A model generated the notes under the pieces. It was not told the DNA's origin and did not search any database. It saw only the letters and a program-made list of their open reading frames with translations. Shown piece after piece: positions 1 to 9,500 of a DNA stretch of 35,168 nucleotides. The stretch's first letter is position 1; each line of letters starts with the position of its first letter. Source of the DNA: Halovenus amylolytica. Lineage in GTDB: Archaea > Halobacteriota > Halobacteria > Halobacteriales > Haloarculaceae. A program made the translations under genes and the position numbers. The DNA lies in assembly GCA_004015825.1 (NCBI GenBank), contig SAYS01000030.1, positions 1-35,168 of the forward strand. The letters run 5' to 3'.

Positions 1-94
1 AAGCCGCTGTTCAATTACGTCTGAGGAGGCTTCAGTGTACACAGCCGTTGCCTCCTCATTCCTGTCGAAAAGAAGTCCCGAAAAGCCGCCACTG

Positions 95-727
95 TCACGA
101 CGTTCTGAGCTTAGCTAAAGACGGATGGTCCCTATTTGTTTGCTCTGCTGGCTGGATTGCTATCCCAATCCAGATGTTGTCGCCTGGAATCACTTCGAAT
201 TCAAGGGAAGATCCACCGACTGATGTCTCATATTGATTTCTCTTTTGGTCCGGGTTTGCCCACAATGCGACTAGCAATTCAATGAATTCGTCGGTAAATC
301 CCGATGCGACAGTACACCTTATCCGATCACCGTTTCCAGATGCGTTCGGAGCAGCAGATATTCTACTGACTGGGACAGTAGCATCGTCTGTTTGCTCGGT
401 CACAGGCTCGTACCCAAAAGACGGTACCAGTGTTAATCTTTGATTCTGCCTCGCTTCACGCAGTTGCTGTTCTTTTTCCCACGGAGATGGACCAACTTCG
501 CCCTCATCAGTCACAATCTGGTCACGATAACCGGGCAACTGCTCACGAAATGTCCAGCCTGCAACTCCAATAACAACGAGCAGTCCACCAAGGGTACGCC
601 GGCGTGAGAGAAATGCTTTATTATCTGATATCAGTTCCTGAACTGGTTGTGAGGCCTTCGACTGCTGACGGTCTGCCATCTGACCAGTGGAACTCTCCTC
701 AGTATCTGGACGGTTCTGGTCTGTCAT
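95..727 (-). CDS. Small membrane-anchored or Tat-exported protein, last gene of the tubulin-like operon
   Basis: 210 residues. The first 38 residues are polar. A twin-arginine-like SRRRTLGG stretch and a hydrophobic segment follow at about residues 40-62, so it is either a signal anchor or a Tat signal peptide. The rest (about 65-210) is an acidic, beta-rich outer domain with no motif I recognise. The start overlaps the stop of the preceding GLUG gene in an ATGA (724-727), which fixes the start codon and implies translational coupling. Its place as last gene suggests a small accessory of the same envelope complex. The function is unknown. A Tat substrate and a simple type II membrane protein cannot be told apart by eye. 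Confidence 0.8.
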   Translation of the reverse strand: MTDQNRPDTEESSTGQMADRQQSKASQPVQELISDNKAFLSRRRTLGGLLVVIGVAGWTFREQLPGYRDQIVTDEGEVGPSPWEKEQQLREARQNQRLTLVPSFGYEPVTEQTDDATVPVSRISAAPNASGNGDRIRCTVASGFTDEFIELLVALWANPDQKRNQYETSVGGSSLEFEVIPGDNIWIGIAIQPAEQTNRDHPSLAKLRTS

Positions 728-3399
728 TGATATCTTATTGCAGTTTGCTCACCGAATTCCGCTTTGTTGAGTGATTTCTCGTAGTGATCAAGTCCCCGTC
801 TGAGATGTTCACCTGTACCCTTCATCGTGTAATGGCTGAGATTTCGCCAGGACTCAGCATTTTGCGCCGCTCTTTTTGCGAAGTCATCTGCACCGAAGAC
901 TGCGTCGTATCCAGGGCCGAGTAGCCCGTCGGAGAGGTTTTGATAGAGGGTACTGATACCCTCCCATGCAGCCGCTTCTAGTTGATAATCAACTTGTCGG
1001 AGTGCCTGTATCCGAAGGATTCCCGCAGTCCCGATTCGGTACTCCTGAATTCGATTCTCGAGGCTTATAATCTCATTCAGAATTGGTCGACGAGCACCTG
1101 CACTTCCGCCGCCAAGCGCCGCACTTTTCGCCTGTACTTCAGCGATGTTCCCAATTGTATCCACAGTTGTACTCACAGCCAAGCCCGCGAGGGCTGTATA
1201 GCCAGCATTTCGGAGATCACCGACACCGGAAACAGTATTTGGATCAACGTCCGTTACAACTGAATCTGATTGACGAAGAACATCGACAACGGTCGGTACT
1301 GCTTTGGCAATTTCTCTAATACCTTTAGCGACTTCTGCTGCTTGCAAGGTTAGTTTAAATATTTCAGTCGCATCAGCACTCAAGTCAAGTAGTGACCCAC
1401 CGGCATCCGGCACCTCTTCATTTGCCCAGTCGATCGTGCTACTGGTTGCCGCCATTTTCATGTACTGTTGCTGATATGGGTCGGTAAGTTCATGCGAGGC
1501 CCAGTCGATAACTGTGCCTAAAGATTCAGCAACCTGTGGTGCTGCAGATAATGGGCTGATCGTGTACAATGCCAATGCACCGCTCAATTGAGTCAGTAGA
1601 TTTGCGGTTCGGGCTAACTCTTCGACAGTATCGAACTTTGCATGTTGCTCATTCGTATACTCGAGACGCTCCTCGCTGTCGAACAGATATGCATCACAGA
1701 ATTCGTGACTGACGGCGACATCAGTTGCGAGATTCGGCTCGAGCAATTCGAACCCTGTTGTCGTATATGCATATGTACCAGTGGACTTATCGGGGAGATT
1801 TCGCAGTACGTGATACTCTTGTCCGTCAATCGTCACCGTGGCTTCGATGGTTGCCTCTGATAAGGCTCCGGCACCGGCTGTCGAATTGGAGGTCCCTCCA
1901 GAATGCCCCGTGGTTTTTTTCGGATGTCTGCCATCCTGCCATTGCAACACTGGGTAGTTCGGTGGGTTTTCGACGGTGGTCCACGTCTGGTCGAAATCGA
2001 ATCCCTCCATGCTTTTTTCAGCATCAGTTCCTGTCATTCCGTCAGCTGGTGGCTCGTCATCCAGCGTTCCGAGTCCCACTCCTCCTCCAGCGCTCTCGTC
2101 TTGCCCGGTCGCTGGTATGTCCCAGTATGCATTGGTCACTCTATCCTGGTCGAATTGCCCAATCAGACCACCAACGCTGTCACTCCCGCTGACAGAACCA
2201 GCTGCGTACGATTCGTTCACATCACCTGGTCCATAAATATACCCGACTAAACCACCAACATTTTCTCCACCGTTAACCGACCCAACTGCGTACGACGTAC
2301 CAATAGAGCCACCACCAGTCCAGTAGCCTACCAGACCACCAACATTTTCTTCGGCATCAATTGATCCAGTTGCATATGACTCAGTTATATCCCCACCGTC
2401 AATTATTTCGCCTATCAGTCCCCCAACTTCGCTGGTTCCACTGACTTCGCCCGTCGCGTACGACCTGTTTACGGAAAGGACCTCAGCTGAGCCAACGAGA
2501 CCACCGGTTAAACTCTCCCCATTGACCGTGCCTGTTGCAAATGATTGGTTTATGTCAGTCTCAATACTGAAGCCGAGAAGGCCACCAGTTGAGCCAGAGC
2601 CCTCAACGGATCCTTTCGCGTACGAATCAGTTATCGTTGAACCTTCATCGGAACCGATAAGACCACCTGCATTTCCATCGCTGCTAACTGATCCCGTAGC
2701 GTATGAATTCGATATGCTGAGATTATCGCTCCTACCAACGAGTCCGCCCACAGAGCTACTGCCCGTCACTGACTGTTCTGAATACGAGTCGGTTATCTCT
2801 CCAATCAACATGCTACCGATAAGGCCGCCGACACTGCTATCGCCGCTAATTGATCCCGTCGTATCCGAGTCGACTACAGTGCAGTTCTCTCCAGTTCCGA
2901 TGAGCGTTCCGACACTGTCTCCACCGATGATATCGGCATCTCGAATCGAGATGTCTTCTATCTCGCCGTTTGCCACCTCCCCGAACAGACCGACGCTACT
3001 CTCGTCGGGACGGTCGATTATGAGGTCTGAGATTGAGTGTCCGTCGCCGTACAAACTCCACGAATTATCGGAGCCAGCATCGTCGATGGGCTCCCAGCCA
3101 CCGGTGGGGTTCGCGACGTGGTCATCGTAACCGGGCGTATCTGCATCCAGATCGGCGACTAGGATGTAGTCTTCTCCCTCATCTTCCAACCTGCCCCGGA
3201 TGGCATATAGATTGTTCCAGTCTTCGATCAGTTGATGTTCGGCCGATACGCGGCCTGTAGTATGTCGAAAACTCGTGATCCCGAGCACTCCCGCACCAGT
3301 CGTCTTCAATAGGTCGCGTCGTTCGGTCGCGTAATTAGGGATACGTCCCCTGTTCGCTGTGTCTGCAGACGCGTTATCGTCCCCATCCTCGTCAGTCAT
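724..3399 (-). CDS. Tat-exported GLUG-repeat surface protein with a C-terminal helical domain
   Basis: 891 residues. A Tat signal lies near residues 26-45 (ERRDLLKTTGAG, then a hydrophobic stretch), so it should be exported folded. About residues 133-420 hold roughly ten GLUG repeats of about 27-30 residues, each with a VGGLIG or VGGLVG core and a following SYATGSV-like strand. Such repeats are known from surface adhesins and form a beta-solenoid. The block closes with the YWD...GQ and YPVLQW motifs usual after GLUG arrays. Residues about 510-891 form a different, mostly helical, Ala-rich region without familiar motifs. There is no sorting tail or C-terminal membrane helix, so retention would need a partner, perhaps the neighbouring membrane proteins. 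Both ends overlap neighbours by ATGA. An adhesin or matrix-binding role is inferred. Confidence 0.85.
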   Translation of the reverse strand: MTDEDGDDNASADTANRGRIPNYATERRDLLKTTGAGVLGITSFRHTTGRVSAEHQLIEDWNNLYAIRGRLEDEGEDYILVADLDADTPGYDDHVANPTGGWEPIDDAGSDNSWSLYGDGHSISDLIIDRPDESSVGLFGEVANGEIEDISIRDADIIGGDSVGTLIGTGENCTVVDSDTTGSISGDSSVGGLIGSMLIGEITDSYSEQSVTGSSSVGGLVGRSDNLSISNSYATGSVSSDGNAGGLIGSDEGSTITDSYAKGSVEGSGSTGGLLGFSIETDINQSFATGTVNGESLTGGLVGSAEVLSVNRSYATGEVSGTSEVGGLIGEIIDGGDITESYATGSIDAEENVGGLVGYWTGGGSIGTSYAVGSVNGGENVGGLVGYIYGPGDVNESYAAGSVSGSDSVGGLIGQFDQDRVTNAYWDIPATGQDESAGGGVGLGTLDDEPPADGMTGTDAEKSMEGFDFDQTWTTVENPPNYPVLQWQDGRHPKKTTGHSGGTSNSTAGAGALSEATIEATVTIDGQEYHVLRNLPDKSTGTYAYTTTGFELLEPNLATDVAVSHEFCDAYLFDSEERLEYTNEQHAKFDTVEELARTANLLTQLSGALALYTISPLSAAPQVAESLGTVIDWASHELTDPYQQQYMKMAATSSTIDWANEEVPDAGGSLLDLSADATEIFKLTLQAAEVAKGIREIAKAVPTVVDVLRQSDSVVTDVDPNTVSGVGDLRNAGYTALAGLAVSTTVDTIGNIAEVQAKSAALGGGSAGARRPILNEIISLENRIQEYRIGTAGILRIQALRQVDYQLEAAAWEGISTLYQNLSDGLLGPGYDAVFGADDFAKRAAQNAESWRNLSHYTMKGTGEHLRRGLDHYEKSLNKAEFGEQTAIRYQ

Positions 3400-4871
3400 G
3401 AATCTCTATCAATAGTTACCCGGCTGGTGAACTGGCCAATTGTCCATTGTCTCGCTCGGTCACTCTTGCGAGCAGCCGATTTAGCTGTCTGTAAGTTCGA
3501 GGTCGCGGGAAGATTCGAGCCGGCTATCGAGTCCGATACGGTGATGTTACCATCGAGACCGACTTGAATTTCGCGCTCTGTACTGGAGTCGTTTTCAATC
3601 CGAACAGAATAATTCTGAGGCCGGGTAAGAGGCTCGACACTGAAATCTACTTGTTTAGTGTCATCTGGCTCAATTTCTGGCGTTGTGTTGTCATTCTCTA
3701 AGCTTTCTTCCCTGTGTAATAACACCGTTGCATTGCCAGCATCTTCGCCGCCGTTTTTGACGGTAACATTAATATTGATTTCGTCACCAACCTCTGCCTC
3801 CGAGGGCTCTACGGTTACGTTTGTTATACTGAAACTTGCACTGGGAACGTCGGGGTTGTCTGATCCACTATTCCCATCGAAAAACGGTAGACCACCGAAC
3901 CCGATCAGAAAGATGGCCCCCAGTACAATCGCCACGAGAAGTATCGGTAGCATCAGGAGTTTTGGACGTTCTTTCAGACTTGCGATGAGCCGATTCTTCG
4001 AAGCAGTCGACTGGCCTGCTCTTTCAGTTCTCGCTCGCTGCCGGAGCTCTCGAATCTCGCTGTTCTCCATCACCCGCAATCCGTTGTAGGTGTCGGCTAG
4101 AGCGGTCGATAATCGATCTTTGACAGCGGATTTGTCTGCATTCAACTCCTTGAGACTCGCGATCGTCTCCGCCAGGTCACTGAAACTCTCTTGCCGTAGT
4201 TCTTCTCGTCTCTGCTCTTTCAGTCTCTCCAGTGTCTCTCTGGTCTCGTCGTGGAGCGTGAAATTTTCCCACTGATCTGAAGAGACAGACAGGTGGATAT
4301 CAGCATATTCTGGTGGACTGTGGCGTTCACGAGAGACGACGATCGTGTTGCCAGTCGTAAGATACTGCGAAAGCGCCTTCGCGATAACGTCGTAGTCGGA
4401 TGCAGTGATTCGAACAGTTCCATTTTCTTCGCGGACGATCGACTGGAGGAGCGATCTCTCCTCTCGGTTCAGTCCGAGACCAAACTCGGAATCAGCGTAC
4501 AGGTCGTCTGGTGTCTTGTTCGCGTTCGCCTCTCCGATCCCTTCCCAGATTGTGAGCCACGTTAGCTTACCCGGGCCGTTGCCGTACGGTTCTCGAATCG
4601 TCCAGCCACGGTTCTCGACTAACTGCGTCCGTATCGCGGCCCGACAATCCGCGAACAGGGTGTCGAGGGTGTCACCGATGTACCGGATGCTCACCTGCTC
4701 GTTACGTTCGCTGGTTTTGACTTTCAGATAGGCTTCGATCTTGTACTTGTCATTTTTCGGTCCGATTGCGAGTATGTCCTGGTCGAAGTATCGCTGCATC
4801 TGGTTTTCGTCGGACGCACCGGCTGGGTACATCGCCCGGCCTTGCGAGTCGAATACTTTGAGCGATCCCAT
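3396..4871 (-). CDS. Single-pass membrane protein: cytoplasmic domain, one TM helix, outer CARDB-like domain
   Basis: 491 residues. About residues 1-300 form a soluble domain that I do not recognise, with a charged helical stretch near 210-300. One strong transmembrane helix lies at about 304-329 (LLMLPILLVAIVLGAIFLIG), preceded by KERPK, which places the N-terminal domain inside. After it, residues about 342-437 read as a CARDB/Ig-like adhesion fold, with the VEPSEAEVGDEININVTVKN pattern of regular strands and NxT/S sites. The final 55 residues look disordered. The gene starts two bases after the GTPase stop and overlaps the GLUG gene by ATGA. The topology suggests a linker passing a signal or force from the cytoplasm to the exported GLUG protein. 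That role is inference; the topology is well supported. Confidence 0.85.
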   Translation of the reverse strand: MGSLKVFDSQGRAMYPAGASDENQMQRYFDQDILAIGPKNDKYKIEAYLKVKTSERNEQVSIRYIGDTLDTLFADCRAAIRTQLVENRGWTIREPYGNGPGKLTWLTIWEGIGEANANKTPDDLYADSEFGLGLNREERSLLQSIVREENGTVRITASDYDVIAKALSQYLTTGNTIVVSRERHSPPEYADIHLSVSSDQWENFTLHDETRETLERLKEQRREELRQESFSDLAETIASLKELNADKSAVKDRLSTALADTYNGLRVMENSEIRELRQRARTERAGQSTASKNRLIASLKERPKLLMLPILLVAIVLGAIFLIGFGGLPFFDGNSGSDNPDVPSASFSITNVTVEPSEAEVGDEININVTVKNGGEDAGNATVLLHREESLENDNTTPEIEPDDTKQVDFSVEPLTRPQNYSVRIENDSSTEREIQVGLDGNITVSDSIAGSNLPATSNLQTAKSAARKSDRARQWTIGQFTSRVTIDRDS

Positions 4872-4873
4872 AT

Positions 4874-6565
4874 TTATTCACCCATCTCCTGGAGGAGTTC
4901 TTCCATCCCGAAGGTCCGAAGCGGAACTTTTGGGGCGTCTTCCTCCGGATCCTCGCGGTTTTCGATGTAGACCGGATACGGCTTCAGCTGGAGAGATTGC
5001 AACTCCCCTTTATATGGACCACCCAACAATCGGTCGTTGATGTACTCTCTAAACTCTGCGTACTCGGCGTCTGGTTCCACATGACGCTGGTCGACGAAAT
5101 CGTCCTTGAGTACATCCGTTTTGGTGGCTATCCCGATACTTCTCCTGGCGCTAGAGACATCCATGATATGTTGGTAATACCCCAGCTGGACGAATCGTGA
5201 ATTTTCGTCCTGTTCCCATTTGAGATGTTCCTGAGTGTCGAAGACAAACCCAACAACGTCGGCGTCTCGGATTCTGGGGAGGACCGAATTGACCATATAC
5301 ACGTAGACGCTGTCTTCCGGACCCCCGCTGTCTGTTTCGCGCATCCCACGAATATCATTGATTATAGTCTTGTAGTTCTCTTCATAGCCACTGGTTTCGT
5401 TGTCGATCAGGTGTTGCCACTTGCTGGTTTTGATATCCGAATTCCCGGATAGTTGTTGTCCGATTGGTGGACCTCCAAATTCGACCGGTGGGTCCTCGTC
5501 GATCGGTGTCTCTGGGACTTCCATCCCCTCAGATGCGAGACGAAGGCCCTCAGGAATGAAGTACGAATACTCGCCCGGATAATCGAGTCCATTAATGAAA
5601 ATATTCTTGCTAAAGACACCCGGGGTTGTGAAGTTGAACCCCATTTCGTGAACTTCTCCTTCAGTTTCTTCCGCCCAGTTCTCCCGGGCAATGATGTAAT
5701 CTTTCTGCTCAGTAATGTACGGAGAGACATTCCGTGGGTTGTAATTCGAGTTTTGCGCCTCGGCAAATAGCCCGATAAGCAGATGTGTCTTGCCACTTCT
5801 TGGAGGTCCAATAAACACTATCTCTTTGCTCGCGTCGTATCGAAGGAACAGAAGGAACGAACCCAAGAAGAAAAAACTGGCGAGCAGATCCCTGGCAATC
5901 AGATTTTCAGACCCGACAATCTTGTGATTGTCGACAAATGCACCTAATTGGAGTGTGAAAATATCGCCATTTGAGACGAAAAACTGGGGATACTGGGTGT
6001 ATGCTTCGTAAAACGAGATACCAACAAACACGACGAGTAACCACCAGAGGTAAGCAGCTGCCTTTGGGAATTCCACAGGCGTGTCACCCTCCGCTGTCAG
6101 TACCCTGTTTCGATAAATATCGTCTGGATTGAAAGACATGCGACGAAGAGTCTTTCCACCGATAGTAAAAATAGTAACTGTACCAGTGATGATGACTATT
6201 GTCCAGTCGATCATCCCCATCGCGGTGAACATCACCCCCTCGGCCCAAATGAACACGAAACTAATGAGCGTTCCAACTATGAGGAGTGAACTCTGAATTC
6301 GCTTTTTGAAATCGAAAAACAAGAGCGTCAGAAGCCCAAAATAGAGCCCAATAATAAGCGATACAACATTGACTAAATCAAGGTACGGGATAAATTCAAT
6401 CAGGTCTCGGAAGCTCTCACGCAATCCACTGTAGCCGCCGTAGGCTCGCCCGATCATGCTTCCGATGAGGATACCCGAGACAAGAATGATCAAAACAGTG
6501 GCAACTAACCACACTTCGTCTCTGTACTGTTGATATTGCCGCGTCATGTTTTCTATCATGGACAT
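4874..6565 (-). CDS. Polytopic membrane protein with a C-terminal P-loop GTPase-like domain
   Basis: 563 residues. Six hydrophobic helices are visible at about 17-39, 63-85, 91-108, 119-138, 170-188 and 226-241. A P-loop NTPase domain follows at once: G1/Walker A GPPRSGKT at 253-260, a G3-like DYPG at 328-331, and a G4-like TKTD at 481-484 after a hydrophobic strand. The TKxD motif points to guanine specificity, so I call it a GTPase rather than an ATPase. Even helix number and the short lead into the P-loop put both ends in the cytoplasm, next to the tubulin-like protein encoded 24 bases upstream. Conserved pairing of a tubulin-like GTPase with a membrane GTPase would suggest a membrane receptor or regulator. 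The exact GTPase family is not assigned; a relation to the DO-GTPase type of conflict-system GTPases is possible but untested. Confidence 0.85.
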   Translation of the reverse strand: MSMIENMTRQYQQYRDEVWLVATVLIILVSGILIGSMIGRAYGGYSGLRESFRDLIEFIPYLDLVNVVSLIIGLYFGLLTLLFFDFKKRIQSSLLIVGTLISFVFIWAEGVMFTAMGMIDWTIVIITGTVTIFTIGGKTLRRMSFNPDDIYRNRVLTAEGDTPVEFPKAAAYLWWLLVVFVGISFYEAYTQYPQFFVSNGDIFTLQLGAFVDNHKIVGSENLIARDLLASFFFLGSFLLFLRYDASKEIVFIGPPRSGKTHLLIGLFAEAQNSNYNPRNVSPYITEQKDYIIARENWAEETEGEVHEMGFNFTTPGVFSKNIFINGLDYPGEYSYFIPEGLRLASEGMEVPETPIDEDPPVEFGGPPIGQQLSGNSDIKTSKWQHLIDNETSGYEENYKTIINDIRGMRETDSGGPEDSVYVYMVNSVLPRIRDADVVGFVFDTQEHLKWEQDENSRFVQLGYYQHIMDVSSARRSIGIATKTDVLKDDFVDQRHVEPDAEYAEFREYINDRLLGGPYKGELQSLQLKPYPVYIENREDPEEDAPKVPLRTFGMEELLQEMGE

Positions 6566-6589
6566 AGTTCTGATGTATTAGCTGTTGAA

Positions 6590-9500
6590 TCACCGATTTT
6601 CTTCGAAATTCTGCCCATCTTGTCCAGTGCTGATATCTTCGACTTCTGTTTCGATGGTGTGTCTGTCGTGACAACTGGTCAGTTCCGACCTGATGTCTTC
6701 AGCTGACTGTTCGAGGAAGAAATCCGGGTTTCCATCTATGTCTATCAGCTCTGATCTCGTGACGTAGAATCCTCGTTCAAGACCGAACGCGTGGCGTTCG
6801 ATCGTTCGGATCTGATCCCGACGACGTGCCAGTTCCTGATATCGGGACCAGTATCCGTCATTAGCCGTGAGATCGCGTAAGTTGTCCATAAACGGAAGCC
6901 CCTGGATGTATACACACATCGCGACCTCCCATGGATCACCATTTTCTACGAACCACTGGTCGTACTGATTTGAAACCTCACTTATATCTAGATTTTCGAT
7001 CAGCTTCTGTTTCACGTCCGCAAAATCGTTCGGGTTCAGCTTGCCGTCCACCTCCTGTCCTGCACTGATTGCTTCGCTTGCGTATGCCACGTAGACACCC
7101 GTGTCTGGGAACGAAGCAATGTTCGCGTTGTTGAGTCTACTCCGTTTGAGTCCGTTGTATCTGCTATCCAGAATGCGGTTACTCGTGATCTTGCTGAACG
7201 ATTTCCGAATGTCCTGTCTCTCTTGCGGGGCTGTTCCTGTCGAACCCTCTTCCAGTAGATCTGTCTCTGCAAGTGACTGTTTCTTTACCGCGCTGGAGAG
7301 ATCGGCAGGTGTTACTTCGTGTTCGTATAGTTTGTCGATCGCGTGTCGTTTCGTCCGATGGTGTGGAACATCGAATATATCGCTACTGAACCGGTTCTCG
7401 TAATCACTGTACAGTTCTCGAAGCGGTTCGGCGACATCGCCAGTCATCCGTTCAAAGAGATTAAAAGCATCTGTAATCCGCTCGTGTCGGCTCCGTAGCA
7501 TTTCGAGCCGTTCCTGTAGTTGCTCCAGTTGCTCTTCGATCTCGTCGATATCTGTATCGATTTCAGTTTTGATCGTTTCTGTGACGGTATCTGCTATCCT
7601 GGATTCCAGTTCATCCGGCGCGGAATCAGCGACGACTCTGCCAAACTCCTCCGTGCGCTGGACAACTTCGTTCGGCGTGCCAGAACTGTCACCGAACCCC
7701 ACGTCACTCTCGGCACCTGGCTCGTCTTCCTCGATCAGTTCCTGAACCATCTCTTCGTATCTGTCTTCGAGTTCCTGTCGGATATCCGCCTGCAGCTGCT
7801 CGATTTGCTGTGTTATCCGTTTCTCGACGTCAATCTCGACGTCGACAGAGAAGCCACTCCGTTCGAGAGCAGCCTCGGTATTTGGCGGTCGCGTAATCGA
7901 AAATATTCCTCTACTTTTTACTTTCTCGTAAGGCGTGCGGTACCGGTCCGTATCAAGCGCTCCCTTGTCTTCAGATCCGAACAAACTGCTCAGAAATCCG
8001 CCGTCTTCTGCACTGCTTTCCAGATTATCCCATCGCTTGCGGGAGACTTTGACATCACTAGTGCTTTCTATGACATCTGCCTCGAGGTTGGAAAGGTCGA
8101 GGCTGTTACGTCGTCCGAGATCACTCTTGAGAGTGGTATCAACCTCTTGTTTCAGTTGATCCAGGGCGGTCTCAACAGATGCAGTAGAAACCGTATCGAC
8201 GTCATCCTCGGTTGCAACATTTTCGGCGAACTCCGAGAGCGCCGACTTGAATTCTCGCACCGTCTCGTCCAGTCGCATCTCTGCCAGGGTGGCGTTATCG
8301 TCGATCAGCGGCTTCGCACGTTGCCAGAACTCCTGCGTGTACTGGTCGACAGTCTCTTCGAACGCTTCTCGTTCTTCTTCGAGCTCCTGTTCAGTCTCCT
8401 CAAGCTCTCTTTCAGTGTCGGTTATTCTGTTGCTGACGTCGTCTCTCGCTGTTTTGAGAGTCTTCCATCGTTTCTTTTCGATACCACGCTCTAGCGACGG
8501 AACGAGCGTTGTTTCAAGGAGCTTTGTATCTGCGTCTGTACCGATCTCTGCGGCTGCTGACTCCATTGTCGCTTTCCGTGCCCCATGCAACCGACAGAGG
8601 AGTTCATACATTCGTGTGAGTCGGGCGAGTTCGGTGTACGCGATATCATTTATCAGGTCGTCACCGAACTCTGCGTAGTTATCGACACGTCCGTCCTGGA
8701 TCCCCTGAATGTCGATGATAAACTCGATACCATCGATAATGGCGTCTAACCCCCGTCGTCTCACCACTTCGTTGATCGTCGCCTGGTCATGATCGAGATT
8801 GTCACCGTAGATGTCATCCAGAATTTGGTCACTGTCATCTGTAATCTCGATCTCGAGTTTTTCGAGTAGATCGCTCGTTATGAGCTGTTCGAACTCCCTG
8901 AGTCGTCGCTTCAGATACGTTCGGGATTCGTCACTCAGTTCGTCCCCTTCGACAGGGGTAACGTTCGGATGATGTTTCTGCAAATAGCTCTCTATCTCCT
9001 CGATACTATCATACTCACGGTTCAGAATCTCTCGTTTTATTTGCAGCACTTCGTGAATTTGTTCCTTCTTCTCTTTGATCTCGTCACGGCTGTAGTGGAG
9101 CACTTGGGGAATGACGATTGTGAATGGTGAGTAGCTGAGTGTATTGCTCAACGCATAATCCATATCAGTCGCATTGTAAACCCCGAGGACTGCGTACGTC
9201 ATCGCACGATCGAGTTCGCGCAACTCGGGATTTGCCGTTGTCTCGCCATCGAGGTCGGTCGGTTCGAGCGGGAAGAGATAGATGTCGTTGAACGGAGTTT
9301 CGCCACTCAAATTCAGATATTCGAGCTCTGACAGTGCCGCGAACGCGTTTGCCTGTGCCTGATCCCGCTGTCCAGACGCTGGTAACGTCGCAAATAACTG
9401 GATGTTGGCACTCTGGTTGTAGCTCCGAATTTTTCTGGCGATATCGATGAACGTCCCGCTGCCGGTTCCGCCACCGAGTCCGGCGAAGATCGCTATCTCC

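Noticed and set aside
1..94. Possible further operon gene on minus (GLLFDRNEEATAVYTEASSD) at the window edge
   Set aside because: The frame has haloarchaeal flavour but no start codon before the previous gene's end, and it runs off the window; the alternative GTGA-coupled frame is only 27 codons.
1614..3260. Several ORFs of 60-200 codons on the opposite strand of the GLUG gene
   Set aside because: They mirror the repeat array of the real gene and have no independent motifs.
7520..8494. 324-codon plus-strand ORF opposite the tubulin-like gene
   Set aside because: Phe/Leu/Arg-rich composition typical of antisense to acidic coiled-coil sequence; the minus strand clearly encodes the tubulin-like protein.
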